From Acidobacteriota bacterium (GTDB lineage Bacteria; Acidobacteriota; Vicinamibacteria; Vicinamibacterales; UBA8438), in the NCBI GenBank assembly GCA_021296475.1, contig JAGWAJ010000025.1, forward strand, positions 1,490-53,247: a stretch of 51,758 nt of DNA. Direction: 5' to 3'. The translations under genes were made by a program, and so were the position numbers. Position 1 is the first letter of the stretch. The number at the start of each line of letters is the position of its first letter. Positions 1-8,020 of the stretch are shown piece by piece. Under the pieces are notes generated by a model. That model saw nothing but the letters and a program-made list of their open reading frames with translations, made no database searches and was not told the DNA's origin.

Positions 1-167
1 CCTGTGGTCCAGCGCGCGCTCAGGATGCCCCCGCCGCCGAGGAGCTCGCCGGTCTGGTCCCTGGTGTGCGGCCGCACGTGCTCGCGGAACGCCGGTCGCA
101 TCCGCGCCAGGATCTCTCTGGCCTGCCCCCTGGTCTGCAACGCGTCGGTCGCCTCGTCGGGGTTCAT
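1..167 (-). CDS. Hypothetical protein, N-terminal part only (cut by window edge)
   Basis: An open frame reads from an ATG at 167 to the window edge, about 55 residues with no stop. The ATG overlaps the stop of the upstream gene in an ATGA arrangement, so the two are probably translationally coupled. The visible peptide is rich in Asp, Glu and Arg, ends in a Gly run, and has no signal peptide or membrane segment. I do not recognise the family. The coupling and the GC-rich third positions favour a real gene; the function is unknown. Confidence 0.45.
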   Translation of the reverse strand, partial: MNPDEATDALQTRGQAREILARMRPAFREHVRPHTRDQTGELLGGGGILSARWTT

Positions 168-676
168 CGTCGTGCGAACCGGTTCAGCCGCCGTGCCGCC
201 TCGCCGCGTGTCAGCCCCACCCGGTGCAGCGCGCGTGCGAGCTCGCGCCAGGAGTAAGCGCCTTCAATCCGCGCGTCGAGCTGCTCCGCAACGTCGGCCT
301 CGTGGTACCAGGTCAGCAGGATCGCGGTCTCTCTCGGTGTTCCTTCCGGGTCGTGGACCGCGCGGTGGAACTCCTCTGCGGTGGGCACCTTGCGCCAGCC
401 GGCGCAGCTCATTCGCAGCCGGCTCGTCACCGTGCGGCTGTCCGGTCCCGTCTCCGCATCCGGCACCGCGTGGCCGTGCCGTCGCCGCTCGGCGGCGCAT
501 CCGCGCGCGTCGTTGAACACTTCGGGCGGGCCGAGCTGGTCGGGGATCGCGTCGCGGTCGCTCCGCCGCAGCCGGCGGCACTCCGCCCGCCATTCGCCCG
601 ACGACTGCAGGGCCTGCTCACTGCGCTCTTGTCGGTTCTCTTGCGCGTTCTTCCACATGCCGTCGGTCCTGCACAT
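164..676 (-). CDS. Hypothetical protein with duplicated start region
   Basis: About 170 residues, or 164 if the second ATG at 658 is used. Third codon positions are strongly G/C, which supports coding. No known family is recognised. The C-terminal 80 residues look globular and contain a helical segment around the W-R-E-L-A-R motif that resembles a small helix-turn-helix; this is only an impression. Both candidate start codons lie in an 18-bp tandem duplication (654-671 and 672-689), and each copy has an AGGA 8 nt before an ATG, so either could initiate. The gene ends in an ATGA overlap with the next one, suggesting a two-gene unit. The start is uncertain, and a shorter product from the ATG at 412 cannot be excluded. 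Confidence 0.45.
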   Translation of the reverse strand: MCRTDGMWKNAQENRQERSEQALQSSGEWRAECRRLRRSDRDAIPDQLGPPEVFNDARGCAAERRRHGHAVPDAETGPDSRTVTSRLRMSCAGWRKVPTAEEFHRAVHDPEGTPRETAILLTWYHEADVAEQLDARIEGAYSWRELARALHRVGLTRGEAARRLNRFARR

Positions 677-689
677 GCCGTCGGTCCTG
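654..689. repeat. 18-bp tandem duplication carrying RBS and start codon
   Basis: The unit CACATGCCGTCGGTCCTG occurs twice, head to tail. Read on the minus strand, each unit has AGGA, 8 nt, then ATG, in the same frame. The duplication therefore copies the ribosome binding site and start codon of the minus-strand gene and adds six codons. Confidence 0.85.
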
Positions 690-790
690 CTCGCTTGTCG
701 CCATGCTACCACCCGGCCCTGAGGCCTTCCCGGTCCCCGCCGCGGGCTGCCTCCGACTGCGCCGGCCACCGGCGCTGGTCGGGAATTGCT

Positions 791-819
791 TTGGACAATC
801 GCGGGCAAGCGTGTATGGT
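791..819 (+). promoter_or_regulatory. Sigma-70-like promoter for the ankyrin/cytochrome cluster
   Basis: TTGGAC (791-796), a 17-nt spacer and TATGGT (814-819) lie 33 nt before the ATG at 852. A purine-rich RBS (GGGGAAACAGG) directly precedes that ATG. The match and spacing are good, but the site was found by eye only. Confidence 0.55.
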
Positions 820-851
820 CAGGTCACGCCAATCGACTCGGGGGAAACAGG

Positions 852-2429
852 ATGCGGGTCACCATTTGCCGGATGGCGGTTGTCCTCGCGGTCGCCCTCG
901 TTGGAGTCCCAGTCCACGCCGCTGACGACGCAGTGGCCGACCTCGCCAAGGCCCAGCAGTGGTCGAGCGTGGCCCACTTGGCGCGGCAGGGCGTTGACGT
1001 CAACACGCCCAAGGCCGACGGTTCGACGGCCTTGCACTGGGCGGCCCACTGGAACGACTCGGCGACCGCGGCGTTGCTGATCGAAGCCGGCGCCGATGTC
1101 GATGCGGTCACCCACACCGGGGTCAGCGCGCTGTCGCTCGCCTGCGAGAACGGCAATCCGGCCATCGTCGGTCTTCTGCTGAAGGCGGGCGCGGAGGTCA
1201 ACGTGGCGGCGGTCGGTGGCGTCACTCCGCTGCTGCTCGCCGCCCAGTCCGGCCACGCCGGCGTGGTCCGGGCGCTCCTGGAGCACGGCGCCGACGTCGA
1301 CGCGAAAGCTACCGGGTCGGCGCAGACGCCGCTCATGTGGGCGGCCAGCGAGGGGCACGAGGCGAGCGTCGCGTTGCTGCTCGAGCGGGGGGCGTCGATC
1401 ACGGCGGTGTCCGCGGGCGGCTTCACGCCCTTGATGTTCGCCGTGCGCGCCGGCCATCTCGACGTCGTCACGACGCTGGTCGAGGCGGGGGCGGACGTCG
1501 ATGCGGCGACGCCCGTCATGCCCGCGTCCGGCGGCCGGGTCGGCTACGACCTCGGCGCCGGCCCCATCACGCCGCTGCCCCTCGCGATTGCCAACAACCA
1601 CGCCCCCGTGGCGCTGTACCTCCTGGCGCAGGGCGCGAATCCCAATCAGGGCGCCGCGGGCATGAGCGCGTTGCACCACGCGGTGTACGGCATCGGCCAG
1701 AACCGCGCGGCCGGCGGCGGCGGCGACGACGGGTCCGGCCTGCGGGGACGTGAGGAGCTCGTGCGGGCCCTGCTCGCACACGGGGCGGACCCGAACGCCC
1801 GACAGACGGCCCCCGGCCTCATGGGGTTTGGCGGAGAGGGAAAGCACGGGGCGTTCGAAGCGTTCGGCTGGGGCACGAACCGCGTCGGCGCCACGCCGTT
1901 CTACCTGGCCGCGGACTGCAGCAACGCCAACCCCGAGCTGATGCGGATCCTGCTGGCCCATGGGGCCGACCCGAGCCTGACGACCGAGGACGGGACCACC
2001 CCGCTGATGGCGTCCTCCGGGCTCGGCTGGGGCTACGCCCCACCGGACGAGGCCGCGCGGCAGCGCATGCTGGCCGGGGTGCGGTTCCTGGTGGAGGAGG
2101 TCGGCGCCGACGTCAATGCCGCCAACGCGGCGGGATTCACGCCCCTGCACGGGGCCGCCTACAAGGGGTCGGTCGACATCATCGCCTACCTTGTCGAGCG
2201 CGGCGCCGAGATGGACGTGCGCGACTATCGCGGACGGACGCCCTACCGGCTCGCAAGCTGGGCCCGCAACTCCACCGACTTCTACCGCTGGCCGGAGGCG
2301 GCCGACCTGCTGGTGGAGCTGGGCGCGAACCCGCGGCTGGGCGTCCCCGCCAACCTGCAGGAACGCGAGCTGGCCCGCGCGGCGGGGGAGGCGACCGGGC
2401 AGGCGGGCGGGACGACGGGCGGGCGCTGA
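852..2429 (+). CDS. Secreted ankyrin-repeat protein
   Basis: The 525-residue product starts at an ATG with a purine-rich RBS; an upstream in-frame start at 786 would bury the signal peptide. Residues 1-23 form a signal peptide with the hydrophobic core AVVLAVALVGVPVHA, so the protein is probably periplasmic. From about residue 25 to 495 the chain is a run of roughly ten 33-residue ankyrin repeats with the usual G-x-TPLH-A-A pattern and G-A-D-V/P-N loops. Gly-rich insertions lie near residues 285-300 and 320-345. Ankyrin repeats bind proteins and have no catalytic role, so this is probably a partner or scaffold for the heme proteins encoded just downstream. The next gene begins 18 nt after the stop. 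The fold call is firm; the role is inferred from position. Confidence 0.9.
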   Translation: MRVTICRMAVVLAVALVGVPVHAADDAVADLAKAQQWSSVAHLARQGVDVNTPKADGSTALHWAAHWNDSATAALLIEAGADVDAVTHTGVSALSLACENGNPAIVGLLLKAGAEVNVAAVGGVTPLLLAAQSGHAGVVRALLEHGADVDAKATGSAQTPLMWAASEGHEASVALLLERGASITAVSAGGFTPLMFAVRAGHLDVVTTLVEAGADVDAATPVMPASGGRVGYDLGAGPITPLPLAIANNHAPVALYLLAQGANPNQGAAGMSALHHAVYGIGQNRAAGGGGDDGSGLRGREELVRALLAHGADPNARQTAPGLMGFGGEGKHGAFEAFGWGTNRVGATPFYLAADCSNANPELMRILLAHGADPSLTTEDGTTPLMASSGLGWGYAPPDEAARQRMLAGVRFLVEEVGADVNAANAAGFTPLHGAAYKGSVDIIAYLVERGAEMDVRDYRGRTPYRLASWARNSTDFYRWPEAADLLVELGANPRLGVPANLQERELARAAGEATGQAGGTTGGR

Positions 2430-2447
2430 CGGCCCAGGAACCTGGCA

Positions 2448-2981
2448 ATGCGTCCGGATGCATGCGGCGACGTGGAGCGGAGCGATCACCCGCAACGTGA
2501 GCCCCCGCGGACTGTCGCTCGACGGAGTGTGCTGCTGGCCGCCGTCCTCACGGTGAGTGCGTCCGCCACGGTCGCGACGCAGAAGGTCTTCACGGCCGAC
2601 GATCTCGCGGTCGTCGAGCGGACGGTAGGCACCTACTTCGAGGCCGCGAAGTCGCAGATCGCGGCGCAGGAATACGAGACGGCCAAGGTCAGGCTCATCG
2701 TGGCACGCGAGTATCTCGCACGGAGCTGGACGTTCTGGTCGCGGCACGCACGAGGCGACGCGGCGAAGAGGGTCACGGCGACGACCGCGGCGCTGGACGC
2801 GCTCGACGACCGGTTGTCCGAGGTTCCCATCGATCCGGCCCGCGTGCAGGCGGCGGTGCACGAGGCGACCGCCGCGTGTGCGGCCTGCCACGCCGAGTTC
2901 CGCGTCGAGCATCCGGCCAGCGGCACGTACGGCATCAAGCCGGGAATCCTCGGCGAGCACACCGGGGAGCGGGGACGATGA
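2448..2981 (+). CDS. Cytochrome c'-like monoheme protein
   Basis: The product has 177 residues. After an Arg-rich N-terminus, residues about 27-44 form a hydrophobic export signal. The mature part is helical and carries one heme c attachment site, CAACH (144-148), near the C-terminus, the placement seen in cytochrome c'/c556 four-helix proteins. It lies 18 nt after the ankyrin gene and overlaps the DUF1592 gene by ATGA, so the three are very likely one transcript. The likely role is periplasmic electron transfer, perhaps with the diheme protein next door. The N-terminal 20 residues before the signal look unnatural, so the true start may lie further in. The cytochrome c' assignment rests on heme position and helical character, not on a search. 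Confidence 0.75.
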   Translation: MRPDACGDVERSDHPQREPPRTVARRSVLLAAVLTVSASATVATQKVFTADDLAVVERTVGTYFEAAKSQIAAQEYETAKVRLIVAREYLARSWTFWSRHARGDAAKRVTATTAALDALDDRLSEVPIDPARVQAAVHEATAACAACHAEFRVEHPASGTYGIKPGILGEHTGERGR

Positions 2982-5392
2982 CCATGATCTGGACGCGACT
3001 CCGGACGGCGGCCCGGGCGATGTTCCTTCTGATGCTCAGCTACGGGGTGGCGACCGCCGCCGAGACGCCCGATCCCGAGCTCCTGACGCGGTATTGCGTC
3101 CGGTGCCACAGCGACCGGCTCGAGACCGGCGGCCTGACGCTCGAGCACGCCGACGTGGACCGCATTGCCGAGGACCCCGAGCTGTGGGAGAAGATCGCGT
3201 GGAAGATTCGCATCGGCGCGATGCCGAAGGTGCCGGCGCCCCGGCCTGAACGGCCGGTGCTCGACCGCTTTGCGTCCGCGGTGGAGCGCACGCTCGATCG
3301 GGCCGCGGCCGCGTCGCCCGATCCCGGGCCGCCCACCTTCCATCGGCTCAACCGCCTCCAGTACGTCAACGCGGTGCGCGACCTCCTCGGCGTGGAGGTC
3401 GACGGACCGAGTCTGCTGCCCCCGGACGCGACCAGCTACGGATTCGACAACAGCCGCGGCCTCACCATCACGCCGTCGCTGCTCGACCGCTACCTGTCCG
3501 CCGCCGTCCGGATCGCGCGCGCCGCCGTCGGCGATCCGACCCTGCGCCCGACGACCGAGACGTATCGCATCGGGCAAACGGTCCGGCAGGGCGAGCGCAT
3601 GAGCGACGACCTGCCCTTCGGCACCAATGGCGGCGTGGCCGTCCGGCATACCTTCCCGCTCGACGGCGAGTATGCCGTTCGCGTGCTGCTGCCGGGCATG
3701 AGCACAGGCGCTCTCTACTCCCGGCCGCAGAGCGAAATCCTCGTCACCGTGGACGGCGCCACCGTCAAGCACTGGTCGCTCGAGCCGCTGCGGGGCGTGA
3801 ATCCTGCAATCGCAGCCGCGACCCGCCCCGAGGAGGACGCGCCCCCCCGCGAGCCGGGCGAGGATCTCGTGGTCCGTTTCGCGGCGAAGGCCGGCACCCG
3901 CCCGGTGGGCGTGACCCTCCTGAACATTCGGCCCGCGTATGCCGAGGGGTTGCGGGGCGGGGTGGTGGGAGATCCGGGACCGGTGCGACGCGGCGCGTCG
4001 GGCCGCATCGAGTCGTTCACGGTCTCGGGCCCGTTCAACGCCACCACGCCCGAGGACGCCGAGAGCCGGCGGCGCATCTTCACCTGTCGGCCGACCGCGG
4101 CCACCGACGAGCGGGCCTGCGCACGGCAGATTCTCACGCGGCTGGCGCGGCGCGCCTTCCGGCGGCCGGTCGGCGCCGCCGACGTCGAGGCGATGATGCC
4201 CTTCTACGAGGACGGGCGGCGCGCCGGGGGCTTCGACGCGGGCATCCAGGCCGCTCTGGAGCGCCTGCTGATCTCGCCCCAGTTCCTGTTTCGCATCGAG
4301 CGCGGTCCCGACGGCGCGCAGCCGAACACGATCTTTCGCGTGAGCGACGTCGAGCTGGCGTCCCGGTTGTCGTTCTTCCTCTGGAACAGCCCCCCCGACG
4401 AGGAGCTGCTCGGCGCCGCCGAGCGCGGCCGGCTCGGGGAGCCGGAGATCCTGGCGGCCCAGACGCGCCGGATGCTCGCCGACCGCCGCGCCGGGCTGAT
4501 GGCGTCCGGCTTCGCCGGCCAGTGGCTGGGGACGCGCCTCGTCCGCGAGCTGCAGCCCGACCCGACGCTCTATCCCCTGGACGCCAACCTGCAGGAGGCC
4601 CTGGCGCGCGAGACCGAGCTGTTCTTCGAGAGCCAGCTCCGCGACGATCGGAGCGTGCTGGATCTGCTCGGCGCCGACTACACGTACCTGAACGAGCGGC
4701 TCGCCGCGCACTACGGCATTCCCAACGTCTACGGCAGCCACATGCGGCGCGTGACGCTGACCGACGAGCGACGGTTCGGGATCCTGGGGAAGGGCGGCGT
4801 CCTGATGGTGACCTCCCATGCCAATCGGACGTCGCCCGTGGTGCGCGGCAAGTGGATCATGGACAACCTCGTGGCCAATCCCCCGCCCCCGCCTCCCCCG
4901 GACATACCGCCGCTCCCGGAAAACGACGCGGCGTTGCCGACCACCGTGCGGGAGCGACTCGAGCAGCACCGGCGCAATCCGGTGTGCGCCTCGTGCCACA
5001 CCCTGATGGACCCCTTCGGGTTTGCGCTCGAGAACTTCGACGTCACCGGCCAGTGGCGAGAGGTCGACAACGGCCAGCCGGTGGATGCGTCGGGGGAGGC
5101 GCTCGACGGGTCGAATATGGACGGCGTGGTGGGACTGCGCCAGGCGCTGACGGCCAACCGCACGCAGTTTGCGACGGTCTTCACCGAGCGGCTGCTCACC
5201 TATGCGCTCGGGCGCGGCGTGGGAGCCCGCGATCGACCCGCCGTGCGGGCGATCGTCCGCCAGACCGCCCCGGACTTTCGCTGGTCGGACATCGTTCTCG
5301 GCATCGTCGAGAGCCCGCTGTTCCGGATGAACCGCACGCCTCGCGCCCCGGGCGCCGAACCCCAGGCGGCGGCGACGGTGGCGAGTCGCTAA
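2978..5392 (+). CDS. Diheme DUF1592/DUF1588/DUF1585 (planctomycete-type cytochrome) protein
   Basis: The 804-residue secreted protein starts at the ATG overlapping the previous stop; residues 8-28 form a signal peptide. It has the domain series of the planctomycete cytochrome families: an N-terminal heme c domain with CVRCH (40-44), a DUF1587-like segment (about 122-185), a beta-rich region that resembles a carbohydrate-binding fold (about 215-320), DUF1595-like (375-435), DUF1592-like (450-580), DUF1588-like (590-690) with a second heme site CASCH (670-674), and DUF1585-like (710-785). A Pro-rich stretch (635-646) precedes the second heme. In genomes of Planctomycetota and Acidobacteriota these proteins are usually encoded beside DUF1552 proteins, as here. 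Biochemical function is unknown; oxidation of a polymer or small organic is a common guess, not shown here. Confidence 0.9.
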   Translation: MTMIWTRLRTAARAMFLLMLSYGVATAAETPDPELLTRYCVRCHSDRLETGGLTLEHADVDRIAEDPELWEKIAWKIRIGAMPKVPAPRPERPVLDRFASAVERTLDRAAAASPDPGPPTFHRLNRLQYVNAVRDLLGVEVDGPSLLPPDATSYGFDNSRGLTITPSLLDRYLSAAVRIARAAVGDPTLRPTTETYRIGQTVRQGERMSDDLPFGTNGGVAVRHTFPLDGEYAVRVLLPGMSTGALYSRPQSEILVTVDGATVKHWSLEPLRGVNPAIAAATRPEEDAPPREPGEDLVVRFAAKAGTRPVGVTLLNIRPAYAEGLRGGVVGDPGPVRRGASGRIESFTVSGPFNATTPEDAESRRRIFTCRPTAATDERACARQILTRLARRAFRRPVGAADVEAMMPFYEDGRRAGGFDAGIQAALERLLISPQFLFRIERGPDGAQPNTIFRVSDVELASRLSFFLWNSPPDEELLGAAERGRLGEPEILAAQTRRMLADRRAGLMASGFAGQWLGTRLVRELQPDPTLYPLDANLQEALARETELFFESQLRDDRSVLDLLGADYTYLNERLAAHYGIPNVYGSHMRRVTLTDERRFGILGKGGVLMVTSHANRTSPVVRGKWIMDNLVANPPPPPPPDIPPLPENDAALPTTVRERLEQHRRNPVCASCHTLMDPFGFALENFDVTGQWREVDNGQPVDASGEALDGSNMDGVVGLRQALTANRTQFATVFTERLLTYALGRGVGARDRPAVRAIVRQTAPDFRWSDIVLGIVESPLFRMNRTPRAPGAEPQAAATVASR

Positions 5393-5425
5393 GGCCAAGG
5401 CGGTCCTCGATCAAGGAGAGCTCGC

Positions 5426-6778
5426 ATGTTCATCACCAAGACGCACCTCCCTCGGCGGACCGTGCTGCGGGGCGTGGGGACCGCCCTGGCTTTGCCGTTC
5501 CTGGATGCAATGGTCCCCGCCCTGACCGCGCTCGGTCGCACCGCGGCGGCTCCGGTCCGGCGGGCGGCGTGGTTCTACGTGCCCAACGGGATGTCCATGC
5601 GCCACTGGCTCCCCGAGAAGGAGGGTGCGCTGCCCGGCGAGCTGCCGATGATCCTGGAGAGCCTGACGCCCTATCGCGACGACCTCGTCGTGCTGAGCAA
5701 CCTGGCGCACATGACCGCCTATCCGCGCGAAGGGGATCCGGCCTGCGACCACGCCCGCTCCGGGGCGACCTATCTCACCGGCGTGCACGCCGATCCCGAC
5801 CTGGTCAGCCCGGTCACGGACGTCTCCGTGGATCAGCGCGCGGCAATCGAGACGGGGCGCGAGACGCAGTTGGCCTCGCTCGAGCTGGGGGTCGCCGTAC
5901 GGGCCAGTTGCGTAACCGGTTCGATAGGGTACCCCTGCGCCTATCGCACGACGATCTCCTATCGCACCCCGACGATGGCGCTGCCGGTGGAGATCGATCC
6001 GCGTGCGGTGTTCGAACGACTGTTCGGGGTGGCCGACAGCACGGACCGCAAGTCGCGTCTGGCGCGCATCTCGCGCAACGCGAGCCTGCTCGATTCGGTC
6101 ACCAACGAAATCGCACACCTGAACGGCAAGCTGGCCTCGACCGACCGCTCGAAGCTGTCGGGGTATCTCGAGTCGGTGCGGGAAGTCGAGCGGCGGATCC
6201 AGATGGCCGAGGCCCAGAGCGATCGCGAGCTCCCGGCGGTCGACAAGCCGGCGGGCGTTCCCGAGACCTTCGCCGGGCACGCGCAGCTCATGGGCGACCT
6301 TCTGGTCCTGGCGTACCAGACCGATCTGTCGCGCGTGGCCACGTTCATGCTCGCCGAGGAAGTGAGCTCGCGCGCATATCCCGAGGCGGGAGTGCCCGAT
6401 TCGCACCACGCGCTGTCGCACCACCAGAACGTGCTGAGCAACATCGACCGGCTGGCGAAGCTCAACGAGTTCCATATGCAGCAGTTCGCGCACGTGGTCG
6501 GCAAGCTGAAGTCGATACCCGAAGCCGACGGGACGCTGCTGGACCGGACGATGCTGGTCTACGGCACGGGCATCAGCGACAGCAACGCGCACCTGCACGA
6601 CGATCTGCCGATCGCGCTCGTGGGCGGCCGTGCGGCCGGCATCAAGGGCGGGCGGCATATCCGCTACCCGAAGGAAACCCCGTTGACGAATCTGTGGCTG
6701 ACCGTCCTCGACAAGATGGGCGTGCACGTCGACAAGCTCGGCGACAGCACGGGGAGCATCAAGCTCGCCACCGTATAG
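5426..6778 (+). CDS. DUF1552 protein, Tat-exported
   Basis: The product has 450 residues, and CAAGGAGAG lies just before the ATG. The N-terminus has the twin-arginine signal RRTVLRG (10-16) followed by a hydrophobic stretch (17-30), so the protein is probably folded, perhaps with a cofactor, before export to the periplasm. The sequence then enters the DUF1552 fold at the segment AWFYVPNGM (48-56). The family is related to sulfatase/alkaline-phosphatase-like DUF1501 proteins but has no assigned reaction. It starts 33 nt after the DUF1592 gene, and the two form the conserved DUF1592-DUF1552 pair. Co-export of a Tat substrate with a diheme Sec substrate suggests a two-component periplasmic enzyme; this is inference. 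Confidence 0.88.
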   Translation: MFITKTHLPRRTVLRGVGTALALPFLDAMVPALTALGRTAAAPVRRAAWFYVPNGMSMRHWLPEKEGALPGELPMILESLTPYRDDLVVLSNLAHMTAYPREGDPACDHARSGATYLTGVHADPDLVSPVTDVSVDQRAAIETGRETQLASLELGVAVRASCVTGSIGYPCAYRTTISYRTPTMALPVEIDPRAVFERLFGVADSTDRKSRLARISRNASLLDSVTNEIAHLNGKLASTDRSKLSGYLESVREVERRIQMAEAQSDRELPAVDKPAGVPETFAGHAQLMGDLLVLAYQTDLSRVATFMLAEEVSSRAYPEAGVPDSHHALSHHQNVLSNIDRLAKLNEFHMQQFAHVVGKLKSIPEADGTLLDRTMLVYGTGISDSNAHLHDDLPIALVGGRAAGIKGGRHIRYPKETPLTNLWLTVLDKMGVHVDKLGDSTGSIKLATV

Positions 6779-6817
6779 TGACGGTCTACCTACTTTCGAG
6801 ATAGAGGTCAGATAGGT

Positions 6818-7921
6818 ATGAAGAAGATGAATAGGAAGAGGCCGGGCGTGCTGGTTTGGTTCCTGGCCGCGTGTCTCCTGGCCAGCACCGGCGCGCTGAC
6901 GGCGCAGTCGGAGAGCACCGGGGCGTGGGACGAGGAGGCGTGGGACGAGGAGGCGGCCGCGGCGTACCTGGACCAGCGGCAGAGCTGGTGGGCCGATTGG
7001 CCGGTCGCGGCCAGAGACAACGGCACCTACTGCATCTCGTGCCATACGGTGGTGCCCTACGCGCTGGCGCGACCGCACCTGCGAGAGGGGTCCGACACCA
7101 GGCCGACTGCGACCGAGCGGGGGCTGCTGGCGAACGTCGAGCAGCGCGTCCGGGAGTGGCAGGACCTCGCCCCGGAGGGAGACCAGGCACGCGGGACCGA
7201 GGCGATCCTCAACGCCCTGGTGCTTGCGAGCTCCGACGCACGCTCCGGGAAGCTCGGCCACGAAACCAGGATGGCCTTCGACCATCTCTGGGCGACGCAG
7301 GCGCGGACCGGGGACCTGGATGGCGCGTGGCCCTGGTTCGTGGTCGATCTGCAGCCGTGGGAGTCGGACGACGCCCCCTTCTACGGAGCCGCGCTGGCCG
7401 CGCTCGCCGTGGGCACCGCGCCGGAAGGCTACGCGTCGACGGACGAAGCCCGGAAGGGACTCGAACGGCTCCGCAGCTATCTGGCCAGGCTCTACGATCA
7501 CCAACCGCTGTTCAACCGCCTGACGCTGCTCTGGGCGTCGACGACGCTCCCGGGCGTGCTCGACTCGCAACAGAAGACGGCGATCACTGAAGAAGTGCTC
7601 GCGCTGCAGGAGGACGACGGCGGATGGAGTCTGGCTTCGCTGGGGGAGTGGGAGCGCACGGACGGCACGACGCTCCCGACGGGCAGTGACGGGTACGCGA
7701 CTGGTCTCGTCGTGTTCACGCTCGGACAGGCGGGGCTTGCGAGCGAGCACGCCCAGCTTACTCGGGGACTGTCCTGGCTCCGCCGCCATCAGGACCGGAC
7801 GGACGGATCGTGGCCGGGCGAGTCGCTCAACAAGGAGCGCGATCCGGAATCCGACGTCGGTCGCTTCATGCGCGACGCGGCCACCGCCTACGCCGTGCTG
7901 GCCCTCACTGCGTCGGACTGA
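6818..7921 (+). CDS. Secreted alpha/alpha-toroid (prenyltransferase/squalene-cyclase-like) protein with heme c site
   Basis: The 367-residue product has a signal peptide (about 8-30). A short acidic linker with the repeat AWDEE-AWDEE (37-46) is followed by one heme c motif, CISCH (72-76). The rest is helical, with repeats ending in D-G-x-W motifs (for example DGGWSL and DGSWPG) that are typical of the alpha/alpha barrel shared by squalene cyclases, prenyltransferases and related proteins. I see no DXDD cyclase motif, so terpene cyclisation is unlikely. The start has a purine-rich leader but a weak RBS. It lies 39 nt after the DUF1552 gene and is the last gene before a strong hairpin, so it probably belongs to the same cluster. 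The heme ligation and fold are visible; the role is unknown. Confidence 0.75.
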   Translation: MKKMNRKRPGVLVWFLAACLLASTGALTAQSESTGAWDEEAWDEEAAAAYLDQRQSWWADWPVAARDNGTYCISCHTVVPYALARPHLREGSDTRPTATERGLLANVEQRVREWQDLAPEGDQARGTEAILNALVLASSDARSGKLGHETRMAFDHLWATQARTGDLDGAWPWFVVDLQPWESDDAPFYGAALAALAVGTAPEGYASTDEARKGLERLRSYLARLYDHQPLFNRLTLLWASTTLPGVLDSQQKTAITEEVLALQEDDGGWSLASLGEWERTDGTTLPTGSDGYATGLVVFTLGQAGLASEHAQLTRGLSWLRRHQDRTDGSWPGESLNKERDPESDVGRFMRDAATAYAVLALTASD

Positions 7922-7973
7922 CGCTCTCGGCCGGACGACTCGCTCGCCGGCTACTGGACCGGGACTTGACGAC

Positions 7974-8018
7974 GGCAATCCGCCCGCGGCGCACCCCGCG
8001 GCGCCGGGGCGGATTGCC
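7974..8018. terminator. Bidirectional hairpin terminator
   Basis: Perfect 12-bp arms GGCAATCCGCCC (7974-7985) and GGGCGGATTGCC (8007-8018) enclose an inner CGGCGC/GCGCCG stem. The hairpin sits between two convergent genes, 2 nt beyond the minus-strand stop. There is no T tract, which is common in high-GC genomes. Confidence 0.75.
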
Positions 8019-8020
8019 AG

